Assembly: GCA_022376515.1 (NCBI GenBank)
Contig: WTXI01000223.1
Location: 1 to 60,686 of the forward strand
DNA: 60,686 bases
DNA from: Lactifluus volemus
Taxonomy: Eukaryota; Basidiomycota; Agaricomycetes; Russulales; Russulaceae
Direction: 5' to 3'
A program made the translations under genes and the position numbers. The notes under the pieces are model-generated. The model was given only the letters and a program-made list of their open reading frames with translations, searched no databases and was not told the DNA's origin. Positions 32,866 to 43,299 of this stretch are shown here, piece after piece. Positions within the stretch are counted from its first letter, which is position 1; every line of letters starts with the position of its first letter.

Positions 32866-34458
32866 ATGCTTGGTTGCTGCTCTACCATAATTCATGCTCC
32901 CCTCGTTAGAAGGTTCGGCCGAGGTCACGGTAACCACCTTCAAGTTCAAGCTGGTAAGTCGTTTCAAGTCATGGTCCTTGTGTCCCTGCCAGTGATCTGT
33001 TCACAAACTTACGAATTAGTAGGGCTCAACAGCAATAGACGATACTCACCTATCCACATACTCAACGATGACGTGCTTCTCCATATATTTCATCTCTATC
33101 GGCTGGCAAAACTGGTCAAATTTGACACTAGATCTTGGACGCTCATTCCTTGGCGCCGCCAATGTTGGTGGTACAAACTGGTACACGTTTGTCGACTGTG
33201 GCGAAATATTATTCTTGAATCACCATCCCGGCTCGACCTTCATCTCCTCTGCACCAATGGTGTGCCTGTAGCAAACATGCTCGCACATTCACCACCTCTA
33301 CCACTCATCATCTTTTATAACACTCGGCATGTCAACATGACAGCAGACGATGAATCGGGTATATTGCTCGCACTTTCGCACCGTGATCGTGTGCGTCACA
33401 TTTACTTTTGGATGACAGATGTGGGGAAGTTCGTCACAGTTATGGATGATCAATTCCCAATTCTGGAACGCGTGTATATATTTTCTCCGACTGAAACGGT
33501 CTTTCCTGTAACTTTTCAAGCTCCCAATCTTCGCCGTCTCATGATATGGAATGCTTCCATTCCAATCGAGTCACCCTTACTTATCACCTCTGCCGCGGGA
33601 CTCGTCTCTCTCGAGCTTCACGATATCCCGCCATCCGGCTATTTCCCACCAAGCTATTTACTTACCCGACTTTCGCTAATGCTTCAGCTGGAGAATCTGT
33701 CCATTTCATTTGGATCCCCCATTCCCAACCTTGATGTTGAAAGCCAGTTGCACCACACCCCGGATATGACCACACTTCCTAACCTACACAGGTTCACGTA
33801 CTACTCGAATGGCCTGAGCGCCTATTTGGAGAGCCTTGTTGCTCGGATCAGTGCCCCTTCCCTCAGCACCTTTCGTGTCTGGTTTTCTAATCAGTCCCCC
33901 TTTACTGCTCCACGCCTCTTTCAGTTCATACAAACATCCGAGAACCTCACATTTAGCGCCATCCAGGTAACGTTCGGTCAGAACGATGTTTCATTACATG
34001 GGGTCACTCGGGAGCGGGGCACTCCCTGGACTTTGCGGATCTGGTGCAGCTATCTCGACTCGCCGGTTGCGTTTGCAGTGCAATTTTTCGATACACCTTC
34101 TCCCCTACTTTCTCTTGTCGAGAAAGTTACATTCAACTGCAAAGAGCACTATCTATCATCACAACGGCACAACGATGTCGACCGAAGACAGTGGCGTGAG
34201 ATTCTTAGGCCATTCACCAACGCGAAGACTATTCTTGTGCAAGGTGATCTCATCAACAAAATCTTCCGTTCCTTGCCCTCTGATGATGGAGAGCCACCAC
34301 TGGAGCTCCTTCCTAACCTTGAGGAGGTTGGATATTCTGGAGACAGCAATGCTTGGGACTCATTTACCAGATTTCTCAATGAACGGCAAGTAGCAGGCCA
34401 TCCCATCAGCCTGCGCTTGGTGGATCGTTCGATGTTTGATATACCTGTGGATCAGTAG
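32866..34458 (+). CDS. F-box-like protein copy H, intact (507 aa)
   Basis: Exon 1 is 32866-32953, the intron 32954-33022 (69 nt, GTAAGT to TAGTAG, no in-frame stop) and exon 2 33023-34458. The F-box reads LNDDVLLHIFHLYRLAK, then CWWYKLVHVCRLWRN. The protein is like F and K in exon 1 (HGNHLQVQA) and in the insertion of a few residues in the middle (YYSNGLSAYLESLVARI). The C terminus is unusual: after SMFD it ends IPVDQ, where relatives end in EPKG and an aromatic. This replaces the last residues without breaking the frame. An intron-retained product would add 23 mostly hydrophobic residues before the F-box. Confidence 0.85.
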   Translation: MLGCCSTIIHAPLVRRFGRGHGNHLQVQAGKSFQVMVLVSLPVICSQTYELVGLNSNRRYSPIHILNDDVLLHIFHLYRLAKLVKFDTRSWTLIPWRRQCWWYKLVHVCRLWRNIILESPSRLDLHLLCTNGVPVANMLAHSPPLPLIIFYNTRHVNMTADDESGILLALSHRDRVRHIYFWMTDVGKFVTVMDDQFPILERVYIFSPTETVFPVTFQAPNLRRLMIWNASIPIESPLLITSAAGLVSLELHDIPPSGYFPPSYLLTRLSLMLQLENLSISFGSPIPNLDVESQLHHTPDMTTLPNLHRFTYYSNGLSAYLESLVARISAPSLSTFRVWFSNQSPFTAPRLFQFIQTSENLTFSAIQVTFGQNDVSLHGVTRERGTPWTLRIWCSYLDSPVAFAVQFFDTPSPLLSLVEKVTFNCKEHYLSSQRHNDVDRRQWREILRPFTNAKTILVQGDLINKIFRSLPSDDGEPPLELLPNLEEVGYSGDSNAWDSFTRFLNERQVAGHPISLRLVDRSMFDIPVDQ

Positions 34459-34689
34459 CGTGTGGACGCTGGAGAAATGGAGCTAATTGGTGGATCGAAG
34501 TACGTCTCGACACAACTATCCATATCTTCCTGTTCATGACGACCGCCAGGATCCTAGTTATTGACGAGGTCGCAACACCCAACTAGCTTATCTTACTAGT
34601 TAGTATTCAACATAGGCTTATGCATTCTTCATGGCTACTTGTACCCTTCCTCAGACTCTGAAAGCTTGCCCTCATTAGAAGCGAGATAA
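34459..34689. repeat. F-box 3' flank, truncated
   Basis: The conserved 3' flank runs to about 34665, where it is cut off by the segment carrying the PEX19 and MED8 remnants. Confidence 0.45.
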
Positions 34690-35525
34690 GATGGGAACTA
34701 GAGATAGGACCATCAGCGGATAAAGTACGCGTGGGCGGAAGACCTGCCGACTTTGTCGTTAAGTTCTTTCAGAGGCTCATACAGCATGTCCTTGAACATC
34801 AAGTGATTTCATCATGTTCTCAAGAAAATTCTGCATCGACTCGTCTTCTCCCAGAAAGGCAGCTAGATCGTCGTTTGGATCTTCTGATGCGTCGCCCTAC
34901 AAGACGACGGTTTGCGGCGTTAAGTCTCGTCATGATATTAACTAGCAACTGACCGGCGGACCCGTATCGCTCAGGTGTAGGCGCTCCATCGCCGCTTTGA
35001 CGCGTGTCTGAAATGGATCTCCAAAGTCCTCGGCCGTGGAAGGTCTGTCTCCAGCCAAATCAGACAACCCTCTGGCTGTCTGCTCGACAACAGAAAGTGA
35101 CTGTTGGGGATCCGTTTCTTCCCCCGACTTTGAACTACTTGCACTTGGACCGCCTGTGGAGCCTGACGGGTCCAGGGCTGTCGCCAACCGGCGCAAAGTA
35201 TCCTCTATTTGGCGCGCCAACTCATTCGCAAATTCCGCAGCTTCGTCATCTGATTCCGTGGAAGAGTCGGGTGGGCCGGGTGCGGCGGATGGAGCAGTAG
35301 ACATCATCGGCGGGGAGGTTGTCGCATGTTGAGGTGTGGGTTTCGCGGAGGGTTTCTTGGCAAAATCATCGAGTACATCTGTAGACGAGTACGCGCCGTT
35401 CGAAGGATCACCCAGGAGCTCAGTACTACGGTATTGGAGTCCGCACCATCGAGCTCATCAATGTCAAAATCATCATCCACACTGACGGGATGCTTTCCCT
35501 TATCTTTGCTCGTTGATGATGCCAT
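34690..35525 (-). pseudogene. Peroxin-19 (PEX19) remnant, 3'-truncated
   Basis: The ATG at 35525 opens MASSTSKDKGKHPVSVDDD. An intron (35446-35379, GTGCGG to CTACAG) follows, then DVLDDFAKKPSAKPTPQ, EFANELARQIEDTLRRLATA and DPFQTRVKAAMERLHLSDTG. After a second intron-like stretch comes EDESMQNFLENMMKSL. A one-base shift then gives MFKDMLYEPLKELNDKV near 34770. These match PEX19, the farnesylated cytosolic receptor and chaperone for peroxisomal membrane proteins, whose C-terminal helical domain has this LYEPLKEL motif. The frameshift, the loss of the last ~100 residues and the lack of a CaaX end make it a pseudogene. It is divergent from, and 68 bp from, the MED8 remnant. Confidence 0.75.
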
Positions 35526-35593
35526 GACCGACGTCTGAAAAAGGATGAACAAAGGGGTTGTTGACACGTGAATTCGCTCTTTCGAGTCACGCC

Positions 35594-36298
35594 ATGTCTA
35601 CAGCTAACCCTACCTCCTAATTTCGGTGGTCCTCCACCTGATATCGCTTCTCTCGAGTCGATCAAGTCAAGGTAGACCTAGCTCATTGAGTCGATACAAA
35701 CCCTAGCATGGCAGCTCGAAGCCTTCCACCCACCACCCCCGTGGCCTGACTTGCTCGTGAAATATGCCGTCGTGATGGCGCAGACACACAACCTCTCAGG
35801 CTCCCGCATCCTCGCATCATCCAGCACACTCGCCAGTACCGCGCCACATCCCCGCGTGCCACTATCCGACGCGTCTCTCGACAGCTCGCTCATCCCGCTT
35901 CTACGTAATCAACAGACCACGGACGTGCTCCGGGCCGAGTCCGCCTCGGTGAAGCGACTCTAGCATCGGACTCAAATTACCAGAGGATCCGCCACCACAA
36001 TTGGTGCTTGACACGGTCTTTGAGGTGGTCATCGCGCACGACGCTCGCGCCGAACGGGGCTCAACGGGCAGTCGCCATGCTGCGGGAAAAGTATGACTTG
36101 CATGTACGCGTCGCCGTTGATCCTGACGAAGTTCGGAATGACGAGAGTGTCGTGGACGCTCACGCCGCAAAGGAAGCTCCGGCGGCCCCACATGGCCCCA
36201 GTAGTCCTGCGGCTAGCGCAAACACGAGCGAGGAAGAGGAAGAGCTCGAAAACGTTATCGGACCAGATATACCTACGAGCACGAAGACATACATATAA
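35594..36298 (+). pseudogene. Mediator subunit 8 (MED8-like) remnant
   Basis: The frame starts at the ATG at 35594 (MSTANPTS). After a shift it reads FGGPPPDIASLESIKSR, then LIESIQTLAWQLEAF near 35675. The core WPDLLVKYAVVMAQTHNLS (35742) continues to SLIPLLRNQQTTDVLRAESA near 35889. After another shift it reads EDPPPQLVLDTVFEVVIAHD near 35975 and finally VAMLREKYDLHVRVAVDPDE, with an acidic C terminus ending at 36298. The WP-x-LL, Q-x-x-NLS and PLLRN-x-x-x-x-x-V pattern fits fungal MED8, a head-module subunit of the Mediator complex. At least three indels disrupt it. The identification is by remembered family pattern, not by search. Confidence 0.6.
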
Positions 36299-37164
36299 GC
36301 AGAAAGATGAACTCCGTGTTTTCCGTGATTCTTATCTACATCGCTCGGTGTTAGGGTGAACCACTTTACAATTACTCAGCCACGAATTTGAGAGTTACAG
36401 CTTCATTTCACATCTCGTCTGCTTACGGCCTTCAGTAACAAGGAGCGTGTTTGAGTAATACCCGGCTATGTTCTACCAGTTACACTGCCCAATCCACGTT
36501 CTAATCACCGCCCACTCTCTTCGCGCCCAGTAATACCACGGGGCCTAGATACAAGTCGTACCACATTCGCTTCGTGCGTTGACGGGATAAGACGATGGGT
36601 GGAGGTGCACCATAACCCTCAAGAAGGGCCTTTGACGGAAGGTGAGAATGCACGCTCGAGGAGCAGGTCTCATTTGTCGGTGCGGGCGGGGCGGAGCGCC
36701 ATGGCAGTACGGCCCGGGGAGCGGTGACGTCATTGGCCAGCTTGTATCGTATTGGATTTGTGTGCGACCTCGCACGTACCAAATCCTAGAAAGTTGCGCT
36801 CTTGGCTGTTTCGATGGTTGTCGTCTGGAGAAGAAACAACGCACACCAAAAACCGACCATCTAGCAAGGCCGTACGTCCTTAGTATTTGTGGCGCTTTGT
36901 GCGGCGGTAGGTGTTCGTGATGTGGCGTTGGTGGACAGCGCTTGAAGTGCTTGAAGGCGTTTACTTGACTGCACGCATACTGTATGAATGTAGGCGTGGC
37001 TCATAATGAGGTGACGATGGCGACAGTGGTGATGACGAGGAAAGTGGACGCCAGCGTCCAATTCCGGATACAGGTCAGCGCCATCCTTGGCCAAGGACAC
37101 CGCCACCGTCGCCACGGGAATGGGGCATCAATCGTCCAAGGGGTCTGTCTATACACGCACCCCC
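36299..37164 (+). promoter_or_regulatory. Spacer and 5' module of F-box copy I
   Basis: 36299-36640 is unique sequence with no gene seen. 36650-37164 is the F-box 5' module with GTGCGGGCGGGGCGGAGCGC near 36679. The TATA position near 36979 reads TATGAA, so the canonical box is mutated although the gene is intact. Confidence 0.45.
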
Positions 37165-38739
37165 ATGAAAATGCCTGGATTCTGCTCTACCATAGTCTAT
37201 CCTCCCCTCATTAGAAGGCTCGGCCGATGTAAGCAGATCCGAATCATGATCTTTGTATCCCTGATCTGTTCACAAACTTGCGAATTAACAGGGCTCAACC
37301 GTGACAGCAATAGACAACACTCACCTATCCATATCCTAAACGACGACGTGCTTCTCCATATATTTCATCTCTATTGGCTGTCAGAACCAGACGAATATGA
37401 AGATAGAACTGGGATGCACATGATTGCTTGGCACCGCCGATGTTGGTGGTACAAACTGGCACATGTTTGTCAACTGTGGCGAAATCTTATTCTTGAATCA
37501 CCATCCCGACTCGACCTTCATCTTTACTGCACAAATGGTGTGCCCGTAGCGGACATGCTCACACATTCACCACCTCTACCACTCGTCATCGATTATCATA
37601 TTGGTCGGGAGATAACAGCAGAAGATGAATCAGGTGTACTTCTCGCACTTTCGCACCGTGATCGCGTCCGTCAGATATACATTTCGGTGCTCCCAAATAT
37701 GGGCAAGTTCATCTCAGTTATGGATGATCAATTTCCAATCCTGGAACGCATGTATATCCTTTCTCGGACTGAAGTTGTCCTGCCTGCAACGTTTCAAGCC
37801 CCCAATCTATGCCATCTCAGACTATGGACGGCTTCTATTCCAATCGGGTCACCCTTACTCACAGCTAGTGCCGTGGGACTCGTCACTCTCGTGCTTGAAG
37901 ATATCCCGGAGTCCGCCTATTTCTCTCCGAGTTATATTCTTACCCGGCTTTCGCTTATGTCCCAGCTGGAGAGGATGGGAATTGCATTCAAGTTCGCTCT
38001 TCCCAACCGTGATGTTGAAACCCAGTTCCGCCAGACCCCGAGCATTGCTCCAGTCACACTTCCTAACCTACGCCGGTTCCTGTTCGCAGGTACGGCCACA
38101 TATTTGGATGGTCTTATTGCTCGGATCAGTGCCCCTTCCCTTAGCACCTTTAATGTCGGTCTTTTTAATCAGCCCTCCTTCACTGTTCCATGCCTGTTGC
38201 AGTTCATACAAACATCCCAGAACCTCAGATTTACCTTTGTCCAGGTAACTCTCTGTGTGCTTGACGTTTTATTACATGTGGTCACTCCGGGATTGGATAC
38301 CTTGACGTTGCAGATCAAGTGCGCAGAATTTGACTGGCAGATCGCCTCTGCAGTGGAATTCTTTGGTACACTTTCACCCGTACTTTCTATTGTCGAGAAC
38401 GTCACATTCAGCTACGAAGAGCAGAAACAATCATCGGAATGTCACAACTATATCGACCGAAGACAGTGGCGTGAATTCCTTAGGCTGTTCACCAGTGCGA
38501 AGACCATTCGTGTACAAGATAATCTTGTCGGCAAAATCTTCGGTTCCTTTCCATCTGATGATGAAGAGCCACCACTGGAGCTCCTTCCTAACCTTGAGGA
38601 GGTCGGATATTGTGGAGGAAGTGATACTCGGGCCGCATTTACCGCATTTATCAATGAACGACAAGCAGCAGGCCATCCCGTCACCCTGCGCCTGGTGGAT
38701 CGTTCGATGTTCAATCAGCCCAAAATTCATTACGTGTGA
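37165..38739 (+). CDS. F-box-like protein copy I, intact (503 aa)
   Basis: The ATG at 37165 (MKMPGFCST; the family start is the next Met at 37171). The intron 37229-37291 is 63 nt with no in-frame stop. Exon 2 is 37292-38739. The F-box reads LNDDVLLHIFHLYWLSE, then WWYKLAHVCQLWRN. The C-terminal region ends FNQPKIHYV. It is a close duplicate of copy G, differing by scattered substitutions (for example CCST to FCST in exon 1, and GESP to EEPP near the C terminus). Both G and I lack damage, suggesting recent duplication or retained function. It follows the PEX19/MED8 remnant segment. Confidence 0.85.
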   Translation: MKMPGFCSTIVYPPLIRRLGRCKQIRIMIFVSLICSQTCELTGLNRDSNRQHSPIHILNDDVLLHIFHLYWLSEPDEYEDRTGMHMIAWHRRCWWYKLAHVCQLWRNLILESPSRLDLHLYCTNGVPVADMLTHSPPLPLVIDYHIGREITAEDESGVLLALSHRDRVRQIYISVLPNMGKFISVMDDQFPILERMYILSRTEVVLPATFQAPNLCHLRLWTASIPIGSPLLTASAVGLVTLVLEDIPESAYFSPSYILTRLSLMSQLERMGIAFKFALPNRDVETQFRQTPSIAPVTLPNLRRFLFAGTATYLDGLIARISAPSLSTFNVGLFNQPSFTVPCLLQFIQTSQNLRFTFVQVTLCVLDVLLHVVTPGLDTLTLQIKCAEFDWQIASAVEFFGTLSPVLSIVENVTFSYEEQKQSSECHNYIDRRQWREFLRLFTSAKTIRVQDNLVGKIFGSFPSDDEEPPLELLPNLEEVGYCGGSDTRAAFTAFINERQAAGHPVTLRLVDRSMFNQPKIHYV

Positions 38740-39239
38740 GCGCTGCAACAACTTGAACGGAGCTAATTGGTGGATCGAAGTACGTCTCGACACAACTACC
38801 CGTATCTGAGTCGCACTCACACTTACATATCTATTCTCCTCTTCAGGATCCTAGTGGTCACAACAAAGCGGCCCAACTAGCTCATCTTGGTCAATATATG
38901 CGTATGCATCTTGACGAATATCACGTGCCCTTCCTCAGATTCTCTAAGTATAATTGGTTTCTCCCTGCATTCCTTGATAGCTGCACAAATCATGCATACA
39001 TGGTGGCCATCGCTATTCGCGTTTCGAGCACGGTGTCATTTCCTTGCGACGTATTACGTACAGTTATGCCTACCACTTATCAAGCTATATCAAGTCTTGC
39101 AATCTGGCGTTTCGGTCACTTTATATGATGCTGCTCTTCATGCACTTTGTTGCTACGAATGTGACGTGCTTACTTCAATCAGATGACGATACTCTGCCAC
39201 TTATTGAATACGTACTTTTGTTTTTCACACGTAGCCTGA
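38740..39239. repeat. F-box 3' flank
   Basis: Conserved 3' flank with GTACGTCTCG near 38780 and the AAGTATAATTGG segment near 38946. No gene is seen. Confidence 0.5.
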
Positions 39240-40739
39240 GCTTTCTTTCGAATGAATTAGTTCAGCCTAAGGTCCGCTACTGTCGTGAATTACCAGCTTG
39301 AGGGTGTTGTTGACCGAAGGCTATATATAATGAGGGTATAAAGGGGCGATCACCCTCGTTTGCTAGTGAATAGTCCAACCGGCGCGATCATCCTACACAG
39401 CGTACAAGCTTTCAAATCCAACGAAACATCGCCCGTTTTTGAACTTGCGACTCAGAAAGGTCCATAGCTCATCGAGCAGCTCACCGATGTCCATGAATTT
39501 TTCCTGAACCATGTGACCCCATCTAACGCGCAACTGACCACGTAGCTCCGGTCCGGGCCGGGACCATTTCTTAAATCTATATCCCCTTCATGGGCTTCGC
39601 GATGAATGTAGCCCTTGTTCGATGACCTCTGCCTATCTTGTGAACTCCACAGAGCGTGCAACGTTCACCGATGGCGCTGCGGAGCCTGCGAGTGCGTAGC
39701 CAGTTCACCTCGTTCCGCCCACGCCAAACCACTCTCGTTCCATGTGCATTCAGGGCAAGTGGTGCTTTCACGTACGGTACTACGGACAAGGTTCAAGCAG
39801 ACCAGGAGACGCCGGAGAAGATGAATGGCGGCGATAGGGTAAGCTGTCACCGGACTGAAGAAGAAACGTCCTGCGTCTTCAAGTTGACATGTCGCATTCG
39901 CGATGAAGCGCATCGTCGGGGAGGAGGCAGCAGTCGATATCGACGATAGGCCCGGTTTGGCACGCGTACTACTAGTAGTACGTATAGTAGCCTCATCTCA
40001 CGCAACAATGAGGACCAGCTCGGGTTCGTTAGGCTTGGCACCTTGCGCGTCATCCTTGTAAGCAATTATAGCAAGCAAGACTTCGTATTCCCATCCCGTT
40101 AGCGCTACATACGTGAGTCATTAATAATGCGAAATCACATCAAGACTCAACAGGCCAAGCAGAAGATAAAACGAAAGCAGGACGTGGAGCGCTACAAACG
40201 TTCGCGCAGTAAATACAATCCCGGTCGGAATACCGCGCCCATTGACGAGGGCACGCGGTAAATAGCTTCGGAAGCGATCAGGTCGCGATCGACGATACGG
40301 TATCGAGGTGTGGTGTTTGTAGAGATCAAACTGCCCAGAGGACGCAGAGGCGTGTAAGGAGCTTGAGTCGAGACAAAGTACCGAGGCGTGCGTAGCCGAG
40401 CAGACCGGGACGATGACATTATCAAACTTGCGATTTTGACAAGGGTGGAAGAGGGAAGAGGGAAGACGACGTGTCGATTACTTTGGCCTTTGGTTATGCC
40501 ATCAGAAAAATTCAAGCAGTGGAATGCCCGGATACAAAGGGACAAACCTGTACCGTCTGGGGCTTGAATAGAATTCAAATACACCCTTGGCCGCTTGCTC
40601 GCCCATTTATCCTCCTATTTCTTCCTCCGTTCTCCGCGAACTTCTTGGGAAATAGCCTCAAGTTCGTGAAAAGTGAATTGAATAGGTCACGACGCTTTCC
40701 ATGGATATAGAAAGTATACATATCAAACATATCATAGTT
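39240..40739 (-). other. Unidentified decayed minus-strand module, copy 1
   Basis: Homologous to 43300-44800 and 51880-53400. Minus-strand pieces recur in all three: a stretch ending LDSKA with DISLD or EISLD near 39420; NATCQ or NVTCQ, then GRFFFSPVTA near 39870; and a piece near 40200-40450 that in this copy reads SARLRTPRYFVSTQAPYTPL, then VDRDLIASEAIYRVPSSMGA. The last is an open frame of about 75 codons from 40421 to 40194 (MSSSRSARLR to LLRERL). I do not recognise the gene. The pieces look like exons of one minus-strand gene that has decayed. Confidence 0.4.
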
Positions 40740-41359
40740 TGATTTGTGGTACGTACGGGAATCACTGCTAGCCACTGCCGGGGTCCGTTGTCCTTTAGCT
40801 GCCCCTGCGATATCCCATAGCTTATTGAGCGCTCTTCTGTCTGTAGTTTTGTTCATTTGCGTTTGTGGGTGCGGGCGGGGCAGGGCACCATGGCAGAACG
40901 GAGCGAAGACGACATGCTAGTATGAAAAGAAGATCGTATTTGATCCGTGTGCGCGCACCAAATCTTGGCAAGTTGCGCTTGACTGTTTGGCTGGATATCA
41001 TTGGGAGAAGAAACGATGCACGCCAAAGACCGTCCATCTAGCAGGGCCGTAATTAATACTACGTCCATAATCGTGCGCTTTGTGCGGTATATGTGGCGTT
41101 GGTGGACGGCGCTTGAAGTTTGAAGGTGTTAAAGTATTGACCTTCTGCGCGCATACCGCATAAATGTAGGTGTGAATCATAATGTGGTGACGACGGCGAC
41201 GGTTATGGTGATGATGACGAGAAAGGCCCGGGAGCGTCCGATTCTGAATAGATGTCAGCGCCCAAGCAGCGCCACCGGCACGGGAATGTTCGTCCATATG
41301 GCCTATATATTGTTCGTACATCTTCAATTGTATCCACGTTGTTACTCACCTCCCTGAAA
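40740..41359 (+). promoter_or_regulatory. 5' module of F-box copy J
   Basis: Standard module with the GC-rich stretch near 40868. The TATA position near 41159 is CATAAA, a mutated box. Confidence 0.45.
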
Positions 41360-43051
41360 ATGCTTGGTTCTGCCATGATTTATCCTCCCCTCATTAGAAG
41401 GCTCGGCCAATGTAAGCAGATCCAAATCATGACCTTCGTGTCCCTGATCTGTTCACAAACTTGCAATTTAGTAATAGGGCTCAACACCAAAAGACGACAG
41501 CCACCCATCTATACCCTCAATGAAGACGTGCTTCTCAATATATTTCATCTTTATCGGCTGGCAGATCCAGACCAATATGTCAATGAAAGTGGGACTCACA
41601 TTGCGGCTTGGCACCGCCAACGTTGGTGGTACAAACTTGCACATGTTTGTCGACTGTGGCGAAACCTTATTCATGAATCACCATCCCGGCTCGACCTTCA
41701 TCTGCTCTGCACCAATGGTGTGCCTGTAGCGGACATGCTCGCACAGTCGCAACCTCTACCACTCATCATCTATTATCACAGCCTACGTCGGGAGATAACA
41801 GCAGAAGATGAATCGGGTATTTTGCTCGCACTTTCGCACCGTGATCGCGTGCGCCACATTTACTTTAGGGAGCTCCCAAACGTGGAGGAGTTCGTAACGG
41901 TTATGGATGATCAATTCCCAATCCTGGAACGCATGTCTATTGATTCTTGGACTGAAGTGGTCCTTCCTATAACGTTTCAAGCCCCCAATCTACACCAGCT
42001 CAAACTGTGGACGGTATCCCTTCCAATTCGATCACCCTTACTTGCCACTTCTGCCGCGGGACTCGTCACTCTCGTGCTTGAAGATATCCCAGCATCCGCC
42101 TATTTCCCTCCAAGTTATATTCTTACCCGGCTTTCGCTTATGCTCCAGCTCGAGATGCTGTGCATTAGATTTGAATCCCCCATCCCTAACCGTGATGTTG
42201 AAAGGCAGTTGCGCCAGACCCTGGACATGACTCAAATCACACTCCCTAACCTACACGAATTTGAGTTCAATGGCGTGAAGGCCTATTTGGAAGGCCTTGT
42301 GTCTCGGATCACCGCCCCTTCCCTCAACAAATGTCATGTCCATCTTTTTAATCAACTCTCCTTTACTTGGTCACGCCTCTTGCAGTTCATACAAACATCC
42401 GAGAACCTCACATTTAGCGCTGTCTAGGTAATTTTCGGTGCCTTTGCCGTTTCATTATATGCGGTCCTTTGGAATTCGGGCACTCAATTGCTGTCGCGGA
42501 TCAAGTGCGAACATCTTGACTGGCAGGTTGCCTCTGCGGTCCAATTCTTTGGTACACTTTCGCCCGTACTTTCGACTGTCGAGAAAGTCACATTCGGTTT
42601 CGAAGAGCACAAACTATCATCAGAATGGCACAACAATGTCAGCCGAAAACAGTGGCGTGAACTCCTTAGGCCGTTCACCAACGCGAAAACCATTCAGGTA
42701 CAAGATGATCTCGTCAGCAAAATATTCCGTTCCTTACCATCTGATGATGGAGAGCCACCACTGGAGCTCCTTCCGAACCTTGAGGAGGTTGGATTCTCTG
42801 GAGAAAGCAATGCTCTGGACGCATTTCCCTTTCTCAATGAACGAGAAGCAGCAGGTCATCTCGTCAGCCTGCGCTTGGTGGATAGTTCGATGTTCTATGA
42901 GCCCTTCGGCTCTCTTCGTTTGAGCACTACAGAAATACAGCTACCTCAGCGGCCTCGTAGATTGAAGTACGTCCTCCACGCAACTACCCATCTTAGTCGC
43001 GCTCACATCGTGACACCCGTCTACTCCCTTGTTCATGACGACCGGCACTAG
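41360..43051 (+). pseudogene. F-box-like protein copy J, in-frame premature stop
   Basis: The ATG at 41360 opens MLGSAMIYPP; four codons of the usual CCST segment are reduced. The intron is 41412-41477 (66 nt). The F-box is complete (LNEDVLLNIFHLYRLAD, HVCRLWRN). The frame is open to 42424, where the family CAG (Gln) of the AVQVTF segment is TAG (42425-42427). The same frame then continues open for 208 codons to 43051, with all the family motifs. The family stop codon is lost, so the C terminus would be extended past FYEPFG. A truncated 355-residue product containing the F-box could still be made. One nonsense change separates this copy from an open frame. Confidence 0.8.
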
Positions 43052-43299
43052 AACTAGATACTCTGGTAGTCATTGATGAGATCGCAACAACTTGAATGTG
43101 GTCCAACTAGCTTATCTTAGTCAACATAGGTGTGTGTATCTTGATGGCTATCATATACCTTTCTTCAGATTCCCAAGTATAATTTGTCTCTCCATACATG
43201 TGGTCGTTATTCAGGTTTCGAGCACGGTGTCATTTCCTTGCGATGTATTGATGTACACTCTACGACTGTTTACGCCTACCACTTATCGAGCTTAGGAGC
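43052..43299. repeat. F-box 3' flank
   Basis: A diverged version of the array 3' flank, with no separate gene. Confidence 0.45.
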
